The notes: generated by a model not told the origin, from the sequence alone. A stretch of 64,000 bases of DNA from Ruegeria atlantica (GCF_013032005.1 NZ_WQBE01000015.1:1-64000); one strand, 5' to 3'. Counted from the stretch's first letter, positions 51,352-60,632 are shown. Made by a program: numbers and translations.

Positions 51352-52644
51352 TCAGGTTTCGCCAAGGTTGCTGCTCCACCAGACCTGATGCAGGTCTTTG
51401 CCGTAGAACCCTTTGAGCTCGCCGCATTTTTTCAGGCCATTGGCCTGCAGTTCTGTTGCGTTGGCGTTGGACAGGTCGGACGGGATGGCCAGAACGGCCA
51501 TGCGATAACTTTGCGCGCGCGCCAACGAAAGCTGTTGATCCAGCCCGCTCAGCCCGCTGCTGGTTTCGCACCAGCGCAGGCCGGCAACGTCGTCCGTTTC
51601 GGCGGCTTTGTGAATGTCGGTGAAGCTCAGGCCAGTGGTTGGCGATGGCTCTGCCGCCTGTATGTCGGGCGCTTCGGGATTGTCCAATCCATAGATGATC
51701 TTGGCTTCGCGTGGGCCGTGATACCCGGGTACCGTCAGTTCGACTTCGGCTCCGAATTCCTCATACAGTTTATGCGCCGCGGCATAGAGCTTTTTGCCAA
51801 ACTCTTCATAGTCGCTGGTTTCGATGAAAATCTTGCGGACATGCATCTGGGCCAGTTTGCCAAGCAGGTCGTTCAGCATCTGGCTTCCCAGCCCCTTGCC
51901 CGCATGCGCCTGATCCAGATAAGTCCAGGACAGCCAGGCGATGTCCGGCGCATCTTCGTCGAGGCAATAGCCGATCAGCCCCAGCACCTCGCCGCGGTCC
52001 TGCAGGACGAACATGTTGTCCGTTCCTTCATGCACGAACTTGTTTTCGGCTTCGTCGGCATCATCTTCGTCGGTTTGGGCGATGATTTGGACAGCCGGGG
52101 ATACATGCTGCCATTCCATGGGTTTAAGGGTTGGCCCTTTTGAGCCGAACAGGGCGCTAAACATGGCGATTCCTCCTCCGATCAAGGCGGATGTGCTGTG
52201 GGTGAAAACGGCGATCTGAGGGCGCAGAAACAACAGCTCGGCGATAAGGACAAAGACAATCAGCGCCAGCATCCAACTGCGTCGCCCCGGTGTGCTTGTG
52301 GCAATCACTCCATAGGAAACCAGGCCATAGGCGACACTGGACAGCCCCACAAAGCCGGGTCCGGCCAATGCGAATTCTGTTGTCGTTCCGGCAACGGCGC
52401 AAAGGATAACAAGCCCTGCGGTTCGGGCGCTGCCCAAGTGCGGTTCGCTGAGGCTGCCGCCAACAAGGATCAGCAGGCAATTGAGCGTCAGATGGTTCAG
52501 GTTGCCATGCCGGATCGAAAACAACAGATGATCGGGCAGCGTCACAATGGGTCCGGAATGCCGAACCGGACCCCACAGCGCATAAACGATTATCGCGCAT
52601 AGAATGAGACTTATCGTGACCGGGCATCTGCGCAGTTCCTTCAT
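51352..52644 (-). CDS. Rhomboid-family intramembrane protease fused to a GNAT acetyltransferase
   Basis: A 430-residue fusion. Residues 8-170 are a six-helix rhomboid/rhombosortase-type domain: HLTLN (His51, Asn55; oxyanion), GLSSVAYG with nucleophile Ser102, and THSTSALIGG with His149. All catalytic residues are present. After a linker, residues about 185-320 form a GNAT domain with HAGKGLGSQMLNDLLGKL as the acetyl-CoA loop and DYEEFGKKLYAAAHKLYEEFG as the C-terminal helix. The last 90 residues (…GFYGKDLHQVWW) look like a second, incomplete GNAT half. AAAGGGCGG precedes the ATG at 52644, which is 8 bases past the speD stop. I know of no described protein with this fusion. Confidence 0.8.
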   Translation of the reverse strand: MKELRRCPVTISLILCAIIVYALWGPVRHSGPIVTLPDHLLFSIRHGNLNHLTLNCLLILVGGSLSEPHLGSARTAGLVILCAVAGTTTEFALAGPGFVGLSSVAYGLVSYGVIATSTPGRRSWMLALIVFVLIAELLFLRPQIAVFTHSTSALIGGGIAMFSALFGSKGPTLKPMEWQHVSPAVQIIAQTDEDDADEAENKFVHEGTDNMFVLQDRGEVLGLIGYCLDEDAPDIAWLSWTYLDQAHAGKGLGSQMLNDLLGKLAQMHVRKIFIETSDYEEFGKKLYAAAHKLYEEFGAEVELTVPGYHGPREAKIIYGLDNPEAPDIQAAEPSPTTGLSFTDIHKAAETDDVAGLRWCETSSGLSGLDQQLSLARAQSYRMAVLAIPSDLSNANATELQANGLKKCGELKGFYGKDLHQVWWSSNLGET

Positions 52645-52651
52645 CCGCCCT

Positions 52652-53041
52652 TTAGCAGCCCGCCGCCGCAAGCCGGTGTCTGCTCTGTCCGATCAGACCG
52701 CGCTTGATGGATTGCACATCGACGCGCTGGGGGCGGAAATAAGACTTCAAAACCTCTAAGCTGCGCTGTGGTTCTGCGTCACCGCACATAAAGATATCGA
52801 TGGCGGCATATCCGTGTTCGGGCCAGGTGTGGACCGAGATGTGCGACTCGGCCAAAAGTGCCATGCCTGTGAAACCTGCCCGTTGTCCGAAATCGCGCAT
52901 GTTGATCCCAAGAACCTGAGCATTGGCAGCGATTGCCGCGCGTCTCAGGGTCTCTTCTGCTGGGAAAGGATCGTATAGTGCGCTTGCATCGAAAAAATCT
53001 GCTATAAGGTGTAGGCCCAGAGAAGATGAGAACCCATCCAT
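52652..53041 (-). CDS. speD: S-adenosylmethionine decarboxylase proenzyme (class 1b SpeD)
   Basis: A 129-residue pyruvoyl enzyme precursor. AESHISVHTWPE contains the self-cleavage site at Glu65-Ser66 and His71; IDIFMCGD gives Cys86, the proton donor. LGLHLIADFFDAS is the usual N-terminal strand. Cleavage makes the pyruvoyl group that decarboxylates SAM to the aminopropyl donor. The ATG at 53041 is preferred to a TTG 8 codons upstream. It heads the four-gene leftward operon. Some SpeD homologues have been reported as arginine or ornithine decarboxylases, so SAM specificity is likely but not certain; pairing with a SpeE-type protein favours it. Confidence 0.85.
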   Translation of the reverse strand: MDGFSSSLGLHLIADFFDASALYDPFPAEETLRRAAIAANAQVLGINMRDFGQRAGFTGMALLAESHISVHTWPEHGYAAIDIFMCGDAEPQRSLEVLKSYFRPQRVDVQSIKRGLIGQSRHRLAAAGC

Positions 53042-53257
53042 ATGAAATCGAAACCTCAAATCCAAAAATTCTGTATCCTGACTATCCCTCTGATCTTGGT
53101 AGTCAATCTCAACTCAAGTTTATCTGAATTGGGTTGCTGGGCTGTGGCAAAAAAACACAACTCATGAGGGATTTGCGCTAAAATTTAATCAAGACCGCGA
53201 CTGGTTCGGTTTTGGTGCTTTTGGGGGCAATTTCACATAACCTGCTGATCGGCTGTC

Positions 53258-54466
53258 TCAGGTTTGCTTTGACCTGGAATTAAACCGGTTCTGCCAGATC
53301 CTTGCGCGCTGTGCGTCGCGGTTTTCATATTCGGTGATGGCCTGGGCAATACCGCGATCCACCGATCCTTCCCGATCCGACCCGATATCCGTCATGCGCA
53401 TGGTATACCACGCGGTCATCCCTCCGGGTGGAAGGGTGGTGAAGCGGGGGAAGGGGACCTCGTGTTGTCGCGCCTGCCACGTCCGGGGCAAAGCGGGATC
53501 AAGAACAAAGCCTCGTGCAATACCCACCGCATCCACATCCCCCGCCATAATCGCAGCTTCTGCCTCGTCACGGCGCTTGAATCCTCCGGTGGCCATAAGC
53601 GGGATCGCGGTTAGACCGCGCGCCGCACGAACGAAGTCGAGGAAATAGGGGCCTTTGGACGTACGATCAGAACTGGACGGAGCGCCCGGGAAATAAGTTC
53701 CGCCGCTGATGTCCAATAGATCAACACCTTTGCCTTCAAGCCCTGCAACCACCTTCAGCGCGTCTTGTTCTGAAAGACCGCCGTCCAGCTGATCGGTGGC
53801 GTTGAGTTTGACGGCAACTGTAAAATTGCGGGGCACCGCGGCACGAACGGCCTCGACCGTTTCGATCAGCAGGCGCATCCGCGCGTGGATTGCGCCGCCA
53901 TAGGCATCCGTCCGGCGGTTGAAGAGGGGAGAGAGAAATTGGCTCAGAAGAAACCCATGCGCGGCATGGATCTGGACGCCCCCAAAACCAAGTTTGGCTG
54001 CAAGATGGGCAGTGCGGGCAAATTGATCCGGGATTGCTCTGATTTCGGGCAAAGACATGGCTTCGCTGCGAAAGTCTGGGAAGTCTATCGCACTTGGGCC
54101 TCTGGGCTGGCTGATCGGCAAATGGGCCAACGCCCCGGCATGGCCGAGTTGCAGCCAAAGCTGCGCGCCGCCGGTCGACCCGCGCCGGGCAAGATCGCTG
54201 AAGGCCGCCAAGTCGGCTTGTTCATCAAGCACCAAATTGCCCGGCTTTTCAGGGAAATGAGGATCGCCTTGCACCTCGCCGATAATTGACGCGGCCACAC
54301 CCCCTGTTGCCCAACGTTCATACAGACGCATCTGTGCAGCGGTTGGGTTGCCCCGACCGTCGGCCAGTGAATCCGACATGGCCGATTTGATGATCCTGTG
54401 CTTCAAAACACGCCCGTTCGGCAGTGTAAGCGGCGTGAAGAGAGAGATGTTCGAGGCGGCGGGCAA
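53258..54466 (-). CDS. NADH:flavin oxidoreductase / old yellow enzyme family
   Basis: A 402-residue OYE-type barrel. IIKSAMSDSLAD is the N-terminal flavin strand (family N.i..apm....), LWLQLGHAGAL and IHAAHGFLLSQFLSPLFNRRTDAYGG (key parts) the substrate/FMN site, and VDAVGIARGFVLDP the phosphate site. It lacks the C-terminal Fe-S and FAD domains of 2,4-dienoyl-CoA reductase. A TTG start at 54466 is supported by a strong AAGGAG seven bases upstream; no better ATG exists before the barrel. Divergent from a LysR gene. Only distantly related to the NemA-like protein at 26469. Confidence 0.87.
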   Translation of the reverse strand: MPAASNISLFTPLTLPNGRVLKHRIIKSAMSDSLADGRGNPTAAQMRLYERWATGGVAASIIGEVQGDPHFPEKPGNLVLDEQADLAAFSDLARRGSTGGAQLWLQLGHAGALAHLPISQPRGPSAIDFPDFRSEAMSLPEIRAIPDQFARTAHLAAKLGFGGVQIHAAHGFLLSQFLSPLFNRRTDAYGGAIHARMRLLIETVEAVRAAVPRNFTVAVKLNATDQLDGGLSEQDALKVVAGLEGKGVDLLDISGGTYFPGAPSSSDRTSKGPYFLDFVRAARGLTAIPLMATGGFKRRDEAEAAIMAGDVDAVGIARGFVLDPALPRTWQARQHEVPFPRFTTLPPGGMTAWYTMRMTDIGSDREGSVDRGIAQAITEYENRDAQRARIWQNRFNSRSKQT

Positions 54467-54566
54467 GGTGGTTCTCCTTGGTTTTTGATCTCCACCTTAG
54501 ATAATTTGGACAATCTCTTTTGATAATGTAGTGAATGGGATTAGTTTTTGATATTTTTTGGATCAA

Positions 54567-55475
54567 ATGGCACAAAAGGCTGAACTGGAAATTCTTCTGG
54601 CCGTGGTTGATCACGGCAGTTTCTCGGCTGCGGCCCGCGCATTGGGATACACCCCGTCGGCCGTGGGCAAGCGGGTGTATCAGCTAGAGCAGAGGTTGCG
54701 GGTGCCGCTTCTCATACGCTCGACTCGGCGCATGACCTTGACCAAGGCGGGACAGCGATATGTAGAGGAAGCGCGCGAGATTCTCGCCCGCCTGACGGCA
54801 CTGGAAGAGGACATTGCCGATGGTGCCGACAGCCTGCATGGAACGATCCGCCTGACAAGCTCGGCGGCTTTTGGTCAGCGACACGTGATCCCTCTGGTCA
54901 TTGAATTCATGGATCTCAACCCCGAGGTCGAGATTGACATGCTGTTGACGGACAAGGTTGTTGATCTGGTCGGAGAAGGTTTTGATATCGCGATCCGCAG
55001 CGGCGTTTTGCCGGACTCATCGCTTGTGTCGCGGAAACTGATGAACAATCGGCGGATACCATGTGCAGCGCCCACCTATCTTGAGCGGCATGGCGAACCG
55101 CAGCAACCACAGGAATTGACCGCGCATAAATGTCTACGCCTGGGGCCGGAAAAACACCTGTCGGATTGGGGATTCACAGGAGCAGCGGGTCCCATATCGC
55201 GTCTTGGGCCGGGGTTTTCATGTAACAGCCTCGAAGCGCTCCATGCAGCGTGCTGCGCCGGGCGCGGCATTGCTTGGCTGCCGGAGTTTCTTGTCTCGAA
55301 TGACTTGCGCACTGGTCGCTTGACCTCGGTTTTGCCCGATCATGCTGAACCGAATGCCGGTGGTGGGATCTTTATTTTACGCCCGGAAATGCCGTTTTTA
55401 CCGCAGCGCGTGCGGGCCTTGATCGACTTTGTGGCCGACCATTTCTCGGGCAAGACCAGCCGCCGAGATGCTTGA
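54567..55475 (+). CDS. LysR-family transcriptional regulator
   Basis: A 302-residue LysR protein: AELEILLAVVDHGSFSAAARALGYTPSAVGKRVYQLEQRLR (key: TPSAVGKRVYQLE) and a DmlR/CrgA-like effector domain (GEGFDIAIRSGVLPDSSLVSRKL). Divergent from the old-yellow-enzyme gene with a 100-base A/T-rich gap, so that gene is the natural target. The ATG at 54567 is used; a TTG three codons upstream is equally weak in ribosome-binding sequence. Confidence 0.87.
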   Translation: MAQKAELEILLAVVDHGSFSAAARALGYTPSAVGKRVYQLEQRLRVPLLIRSTRRMTLTKAGQRYVEEAREILARLTALEEDIADGADSLHGTIRLTSSAAFGQRHVIPLVIEFMDLNPEVEIDMLLTDKVVDLVGEGFDIAIRSGVLPDSSLVSRKLMNNRRIPCAAPTYLERHGEPQQPQELTAHKCLRLGPEKHLSDWGFTGAAGPISRLGPGFSCNSLEALHAACCAGRGIAWLPEFLVSNDLRTGRLTSVLPDHAEPNAGGGIFILRPEMPFLPQRVRALIDFVADHFSGKTSRRDA

Positions 55476-55594
55476 GGTGCGGGCCGAGAAGGTCTGTTGC
55501 GCCTGAATTGATAAGATAGTTCCGCCAGAACTGGGAATATTGGAACATTCTTCTTTTAAGAGTGGTGGTAAATCCACGATAAACCCCATATTAA

Positions 55595-56683
55595 GTGCGT
55601 CACGAATCCATCAGGCAGAAAAACAGTCCCGTGTTCGACCTACCGGCGCAGCGTGCGCATCTCTCCGAAAAATATGATCTGACCCCATCGCCCGAGCTTG
55701 CCGCAAGCATGAGCGATATCTATGACCGCATGTCCCGCGTGGTTTCGCCCGTCGATTGGGCGATCTATGCACCCTATGTCAAGGCGATCAACGACCTGAA
55801 GGTCGAGCGCAACGCGGTCATTCTGGGCCATAACTACATGACGCCCGAAATTTACCATGGCATTTCGGATTTCGGTGGCGACAGCCTGCAACTGGCGATC
55901 AAAGCGACTGAGGTCGAGGCGGATGTGATTGTGCAATGCGGTGTGCATTTCATGGCCGAGACATCCAAGATCCTTAGCCCGGACAAGACGGTCCTGATGC
56001 CGGATATGGAGGCGGGATGCTCGCTGGCGGAATCGATCACCGCCGAAGGGATCGAGGAAATGCGCCGCCGGTATCCAGGCGCGCCGGTTGTGTCTTATGT
56101 GAACACCACGGCCGAGGTCAAAGCGGCGTCAGATATTTGTTGTACTTCGTCGAATGCCGCCCAGATTGTTGCGGCGCAAGACAGTCACACGGTCATCATG
56201 ACGCCGGATCAGTATCTGGCGCAGAACGTGGCACGCGATGTGCCGCAGAAAAATGTGGTCTGGTGGGAAGGGTCATGCATCGTGCATGAACAATACAGCC
56301 CGCAAGATCTGCGCGATTTCCGGGAATGGAATCCGGGCACCCGCCTGATTGCGCACCCTGAATGCCCACCGGACGTTGTGGCCGAGGCAGATTTCTCGGG
56401 CTCCACCAGCGGTATCATCAAATACGTCTCGGACGAAAAGCCGGAAAAGGCGCTGCTGATTACCGAATGCTCGATGGCGTCGAATATTGCGGATTCACTG
56501 CCCGAGGTTGAGTTTGTCGGCCCCTGCAACATGTGCCCCTACATGAAGAAGATCACGCTGGAGAAGGTGCTGTTCGCGCTTGATACCATGACAGGGCAGG
56601 TCGAAGTTGACGCCGAAGTGGCGGACAAGGCCCGCCTGTCGGTGCAACGCATGATCGACTTGTCACGCCAGCTGGGTATTTGA
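55595..56683 (+). CDS. nadA: Quinolinate synthase NadA
   Basis: A 362-residue 4Fe-4S enzyme that condenses iminoaspartate with dihydroxyacetone phosphate to quinolinate in NAD synthesis. VILGHNYMTPEIYH is the first substrate motif; cluster Cys ligands are in VIVQCGVHFMAETSK, in WWEGSCIVHEQYSP, and in VGPCNMCPYMKKI. YVNTTAEVKAASDICCTSSNA is the second substrate motif. The GTG at 55595 starts the frame; an in-frame GTG at 55631 is also possible and neither has a strong ribosome-binding site. First gene of nadABC. Confidence 0.93.
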   Translation: MRHESIRQKNSPVFDLPAQRAHLSEKYDLTPSPELAASMSDIYDRMSRVVSPVDWAIYAPYVKAINDLKVERNAVILGHNYMTPEIYHGISDFGGDSLQLAIKATEVEADVIVQCGVHFMAETSKILSPDKTVLMPDMEAGCSLAESITAEGIEEMRRRYPGAPVVSYVNTTAEVKAASDICCTSSNAAQIVAAQDSHTVIMTPDQYLAQNVARDVPQKNVVWWEGSCIVHEQYSPQDLRDFREWNPGTRLIAHPECPPDVVAEADFSGSTSGIIKYVSDEKPEKALLITECSMASNIADSLPEVEFVGPCNMCPYMKKITLEKVLFALDTMTGQVEVDAEVADKARLSVQRMIDLSRQLGI

Positions 56684-58257
56684 TCCGCGACATGCAGAGC
56701 GTTGAGACGCCGCGTGTGGTCATCATCGGCGCCGGGCTGGCGGCAGTCTATGCGGCCCTGAAGCTGGCCCCTTGCCCTGTGGTGATGATTTCGCCTGAAC
56801 CACTTGGATCGGGTGCAAGCTCGGCCTGGGCACAAGGCGGCGTTGCCGCTGCCATGGCGCGGACGGACAGCCCCGAAGCGCACGCGGACGACACCATGCG
56901 CGCCGGGGCCGGGTCGGTCCTGCGCGAGGTGGCCGAGTTCGTCACCAATGCCGCACCGGAACATATTTATGATCTGTCCGACTTGGGCACCGGGTTTGAT
57001 CGCACCGCCGATGGTGGGTTCGTGCAATCGCGCGAGGCCGCGCATTCCGCAGCCCGCGTGGTCCGCGTCAAGGGCGATCAGGCCGGAACCGAGATCATGC
57101 GTGCTCTGATCGAGGAGGTGCGCCGAACGCCGTCGATTCAAGTGATCGAGGGCGCGCAGGCCGTCGGGCTGGAAAGCGACGGTACACAAGTGACCGGCGT
57201 TTACCTGACCCGCGCCGATGCCGCCGATGCGCCGCCGATATTGCTGCGCGGATCAGCGCATGTTCTGGCCACGGGGGGATCCTCGGGCCTTTATGCCCAA
57301 ACCACCAATCCTGCACGTATCCGCGGGCAGGGGATCGGCATGGCTGCTCGCGCAGGCGCGCGCATTGCAGATGCCGAATTCGTGCAGTTCCACCCCACCG
57401 CCATCGACGTGGGCGAAGACCCGACGCCATTGGCAACCGAGGCGCTTCGGGGCGAGGGTGCTATCCTGATCGACAGCGCCGGCCATCGGTTTATGCCCGA
57501 CATCCACCCTGACGCTGAACTGGCCCCCCGCGACACGGTTGCGCGCGCCGTTTACCTGCAGGCGCAGGCGGGCAAATGCCCGGCATTGGACACGCGCCAG
57601 GCCATCGGGGCCGAGATGGCTAGGCAATTCCCCTCGGTCACCGAGGCCTGTTTGCGCAACGGTGTCGATCCTGCGACAGACCCCATCCCCGTGACCGCTT
57701 CGGCGCATTATCACATGGGCGGGGTTAAGACCGATCTGGCCGGGCGTAGCTCATTAACCGGGTTGTGGGTGTGTGGCGAGGCAGCCTCGACCGGGTTGCA
57801 TGGGGCGAACCGGCTGGCGTCAAACGGGTTGCTTGAAGCGCTGGTGTTTGCCCGCTCTTGCGCGCGCGACATTGCAACCGTTGTGAGTGCGCAGGACGCG
57901 GCTGAAGTGGACATTTGTTTTGCCACTGGTGGTGAGCCGATCAATGAACAGGATGTGGCTGCCCTGCGCGAAACCATGACCGAACATGTGGGTGTGGTGC
58001 GCGACGGTACCGGCCTGCCCCAAGCGTTGACGAAAATCGCGGCGTTGGAAGCCCGGCATGCGGGCTCTGATCTGTTTCTTAACATGACCGCCACCGCCAC
58101 CCTGATCGCGGCTGCCGCGCTGCTGCGCGAAGAAAGTCGCGGTGCCCATTTCCGTTCCGATTTCCCTGATCTTACCCCCGGACCCGGCCAGCGCTCGGCC
58201 CTGACGCTGAGCGAGGCGCTTGCCCTGCGGGACCGTATTGCAAAGGACACAGTATGA
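56680..58257 (+). CDS. nadB: L-aspartate oxidase NadB
   Basis: A 525-residue FAD enzyme that oxidises aspartate to iminoaspartate for NadA. VVIIGAGLAAVYAALKLAP is the FAD Rossmann motif, GSGASSAWAQGGVAAAM the conserved Ser-Ser-Gln loop, and HYHMGGVKTDLAGRSSLTGLWVCGEAASTGLHGANRLASNGLLEALVFA (key: HYHMGG, CGE.A.TG.HGANRLASN) the active-site and FAD-closing region. The TTG at 56680 overlaps the nadA stop by 4 nt (TTGA); an ATG at 56692 is the alternative. Confidence 0.93.
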   Translation: MIRDMQSVETPRVVIIGAGLAAVYAALKLAPCPVVMISPEPLGSGASSAWAQGGVAAAMARTDSPEAHADDTMRAGAGSVLREVAEFVTNAAPEHIYDLSDLGTGFDRTADGGFVQSREAAHSAARVVRVKGDQAGTEIMRALIEEVRRTPSIQVIEGAQAVGLESDGTQVTGVYLTRADAADAPPILLRGSAHVLATGGSSGLYAQTTNPARIRGQGIGMAARAGARIADAEFVQFHPTAIDVGEDPTPLATEALRGEGAILIDSAGHRFMPDIHPDAELAPRDTVARAVYLQAQAGKCPALDTRQAIGAEMARQFPSVTEACLRNGVDPATDPIPVTASAHYHMGGVKTDLAGRSSLTGLWVCGEAASTGLHGANRLASNGLLEALVFARSCARDIATVVSAQDAAEVDICFATGGEPINEQDVAALRETMTEHVGVVRDGTGLPQALTKIAALEARHAGSDLFLNMTATATLIAAAALLREESRGAHFRSDFPDLTPGPGQRSALTLSEALALRDRIAKDTV

Positions 58258-59102
58258 ATTACCCGGCTTTGCCCGACTTGATCCTTGAACCGATGGTACG
58301 GTCCGCGCTGATGGAGGATCTGGGTGCCAATGGCGACGTTACCACCCTGACCGTAATCCCTGCAGATGCCACCTATTCAGCCAGGCTGAACGCGCGTGAG
58401 GATGCGGTGGTATCGGGTATGCAGGTGGCTGCGCTGGCGTTCCGTCTGGTCGACCCGACGCTGCGTGTCACCACCCACATCGCCGACGGCCAACGCTGCA
58501 CGAAAGGTGATACGTTGATGGAAATTGAGGGCAGCGCCGCTTCGATCCTGTCGGGTGAACGGGTGGCGCTGAACTATGCCGGGCGCATGGCCGGGGTGGC
58601 GACCGCGACGGCGGCGCTGGTGGCCGAGATCAAAGGCGCCAATGCTCGCATCACCTGCACCCGCAAGACCACGCCCGGCCTGCGTATTGTCGAAAAACAA
58701 GCGGTTCTGCATGGTGGCGGGTTCAATCACCGCTTTTCCCTGTCAGATGCGATCCTGATCAAGGACAACCACATCGCCGCTGCCGGTGGGGTGCGCGCCG
58801 TGCTTGAGGCCACCAAGGCCCGCGCCTCGCACATGATGAAGGTTGAGATCGAAGTGGACACGCTGGACCAACTGGCCGAAGTGCTGGAGGTCGGTGGGGC
58901 CGATGTCGTGTTGCTAGACAACATGCCTCCCGAGACATTGAAACAGGCGGTGGCACTGGTCGACGGTCGGATCGTGACCGAGGCATCGGGCAATATCAGC
59001 CGCGACACCGTGGCCGCCGTGGCGGCAACCGGCGTGGATTACATATCATCCGGGGCGCTGACTCATTCCTATCGCACCATCGATATCGGGCTGGATTTCT
59101 GA
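58254..59102 (+). CDS. nadC: Nicotinate-nucleotide pyrophosphorylase NadC
   Basis: A 282-residue quinolinate phosphoribosyltransferase making nicotinate mononucleotide. EDLGANGDVTTLTVIP opens the N-terminal domain; GERVALNYAGRMAGVATATAAL and CTRKTTPGLRIVEKQAVLHGGG (key: RKTTPGLR..EK.AV..GGG) hold the PRPP/quinolinate Arg and Lys, and NHRFSLSDAILIKDNH the next. Overlaps nadB by 4 nt, completing the de novo NAD operon. Confidence 0.94.
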   Translation: MNYPALPDLILEPMVRSALMEDLGANGDVTTLTVIPADATYSARLNAREDAVVSGMQVAALAFRLVDPTLRVTTHIADGQRCTKGDTLMEIEGSAASILSGERVALNYAGRMAGVATATAALVAEIKGANARITCTRKTTPGLRIVEKQAVLHGGGFNHRFSLSDAILIKDNHIAAAGGVRAVLEATKARASHMMKVEIEVDTLDQLAEVLEVGGADVVLLDNMPPETLKQAVALVDGRIVTEASGNISRDTVAAVAATGVDYISSGALTHSYRTIDIGLDF

Positions 59103-59373
59103 ACCAACTCAAACCCTCTCGCGGATGGGGGCCGCTCCGGTGCCAATCCCTCTGACCGCCCGCGAATAGTGATCGTGACCTATGTCAATGACGGCTCTGC
59201 GCCAGTGTTGTTCATTGGGGGCATATTGCTGGCGGGGCTGCGCAATCATGATTGCCGTGTCCCTGGACAGTTTCGGGGTGTGATGGCTGTCGACGGCCCA
59301 AGCTCTAACTAAGAAGAGGCTCGCGTTGAACGCGCTGAGTTGGAAGAGGTGTTTGGCCGGTTGGAGGGCCCAA

Positions 59374-60618
59374 ATGGCTGATGGATGTAGTTGCGACCAG
59401 CACGCTCGGATGTATCTGACGGTGACAGAGGCTTTGGCTCGCGGACTGGCCGTTGCCGATCCGATTGCCGAGACCGAAACCGTGTCCCTGATCGATGCGA
59501 CGGGTCGGGTGTTGGCTAAGGATTGCACCAGCAAAGTGGACATGCCCGCCTTCGACAATTCCGCCATGGATGGCTATGCCGTCCGCACGGCTGATCTGGG
59601 CAAGGGTCCCGTGTTCACCCTGCCGGTCGCGGGACGTGTCGCCGCCGGGGACAGCGGTGCCCATGATGCGCCAGCGGGTGCGGCCTTGCGCATTTTTACC
59701 GGTGCCCCGGTGCCCGCCGATTTCGACGCCGTGCTGATGCAGGAGGATTGCGAGGCCACCACCGGAGGTATCCGATTTACCCGCCGTCCCAAACCTGGCC
59801 AACATATCCGCCGCGCGGGGGAGGACTTGAAGGCCGGTGCCCCAATCCTGTCGCAAGGATGCGAGATCACCGCGCGCGAAGCTGCAGCACTGGCTTCGGC
59901 CGGGTATGGCGATGTGAATGTATTCCGGAAGCTGAAGGTCACCCTTTTTTCCACCGGTAATGAGCTGCAACAACCCGGTGAACCGCTGGGCCCGGGCCAG
60001 ATTTACAACTCGAACCGCTATATGCTGCGGGCTTTGCTGAACAAGCCGTGGATTGATCTGATGGATATAGGCCCGGTCGCAGATGATCCCGAGCGGCTGG
60101 AGCAGGTGTTGCGGCAGGCCTGCGATGATGCCGATCTCATTGTCACAACGGGTGGTGTTTCGGTGGGGGATGAAGATCACATGCCGCGCCTGTTTGAAGC
60201 CATTGGCGGCCAGATTGACGTGATGAACGTGGCCATGAAACCGGGTAAGCCGATCATGTTCGGCCGGCGCGGCGACGCGCTTTATGTCGGGCTGCCGGGC
60301 AATCCGGTTTCGGCCTTTGTGACATGGCAGATCATCGGGTCGCACATGATGGCGCGTCAGGCTGGTCTGCGTCATACGCCGCCAACCCCGGAACAAGCGG
60401 TGCTGGCCGAACCGCTGCAGCGACACGCAGGGCGTCAGGAATACCGTCCGGTCATGATCGATGGCACGACTTCCGACGGCGTTCCACGACTGCGTTTGAT
60501 GGCACCCTCATACAGCGGTCGGGTTGCGACGCTGGCACAGGCGGATGGTCTTGCAGTCATCCCTGCGGAAACCGAAACGCTGCCACAAGGTCATAAGTTG
60601 CCGTTTCTTCGTTTTTGA
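59374..60618 (+). CDS. moeA: Molybdopterin molybdenumtransferase MoeA
   Basis: A 414-residue protein that inserts molybdate into adenylated molybdopterin. DMPAFDNSAMDGYAVR is the N-terminal signature, RRAGEDLKAGAPIL the beta-barrel, TLFSTGNEL and VTTGGVSVGDEDHMPR (key: TGG.S.GD.D) the MPT-binding domain, and LPGNPVSAFVTW the final conserved loop. The start at 59374 (MADGCSCDQHARM) is chosen; the frame is open 16 codons further. It stands alone after nadC here; other moco genes must be elsewhere. Confidence 0.9.
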   Translation: MADGCSCDQHARMYLTVTEALARGLAVADPIAETETVSLIDATGRVLAKDCTSKVDMPAFDNSAMDGYAVRTADLGKGPVFTLPVAGRVAAGDSGAHDAPAGAALRIFTGAPVPADFDAVLMQEDCEATTGGIRFTRRPKPGQHIRRAGEDLKAGAPILSQGCEITAREAAALASAGYGDVNVFRKLKVTLFSTGNELQQPGEPLGPGQIYNSNRYMLRALLNKPWIDLMDIGPVADDPERLEQVLRQACDDADLIVTTGGVSVGDEDHMPRLFEAIGGQIDVMNVAMKPGKPIMFGRRGDALYVGLPGNPVSAFVTWQIIGSHMMARQAGLRHTPPTPEQAVLAEPLQRHAGRQEYRPVMIDGTTSDGVPRLRLMAPSYSGRVATLAQADGLAVIPAETETLPQGHKLPFLRF

Positions 60619-60632
60619 AACAGATGTCCGGA

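Noticed and set aside
53042..53167. A 41-codon plus-strand frame (MKSKPQIQKFCILTIPLILVV...) starting head-to-head with the speD ATG
   Set aside because: No ribosome-binding site; the hydrophobic run is short, and the segment is the speD promoter/leader. Likely chance.
56539..57189. Minus-strand 216-codon frame antisense to nadA/nadB
   Set aside because: Antisense shadow of conserved nadA and nadB sequence without its own domain.
59109..59567. Minus-strand 152-codon frame antisense to moeA
   Set aside because: It overlaps the well-supported MoeA coding region and has no recognisable motif; GC-rich genes commonly leave long antisense frames.
59305..60426. Minus-strand 373-codon frame antisense to moeA
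   Set aside because: Composition is His/Arg/Gln-rich, typical of an antisense shadow; MoeA motifs on the plus strand are unambiguous.
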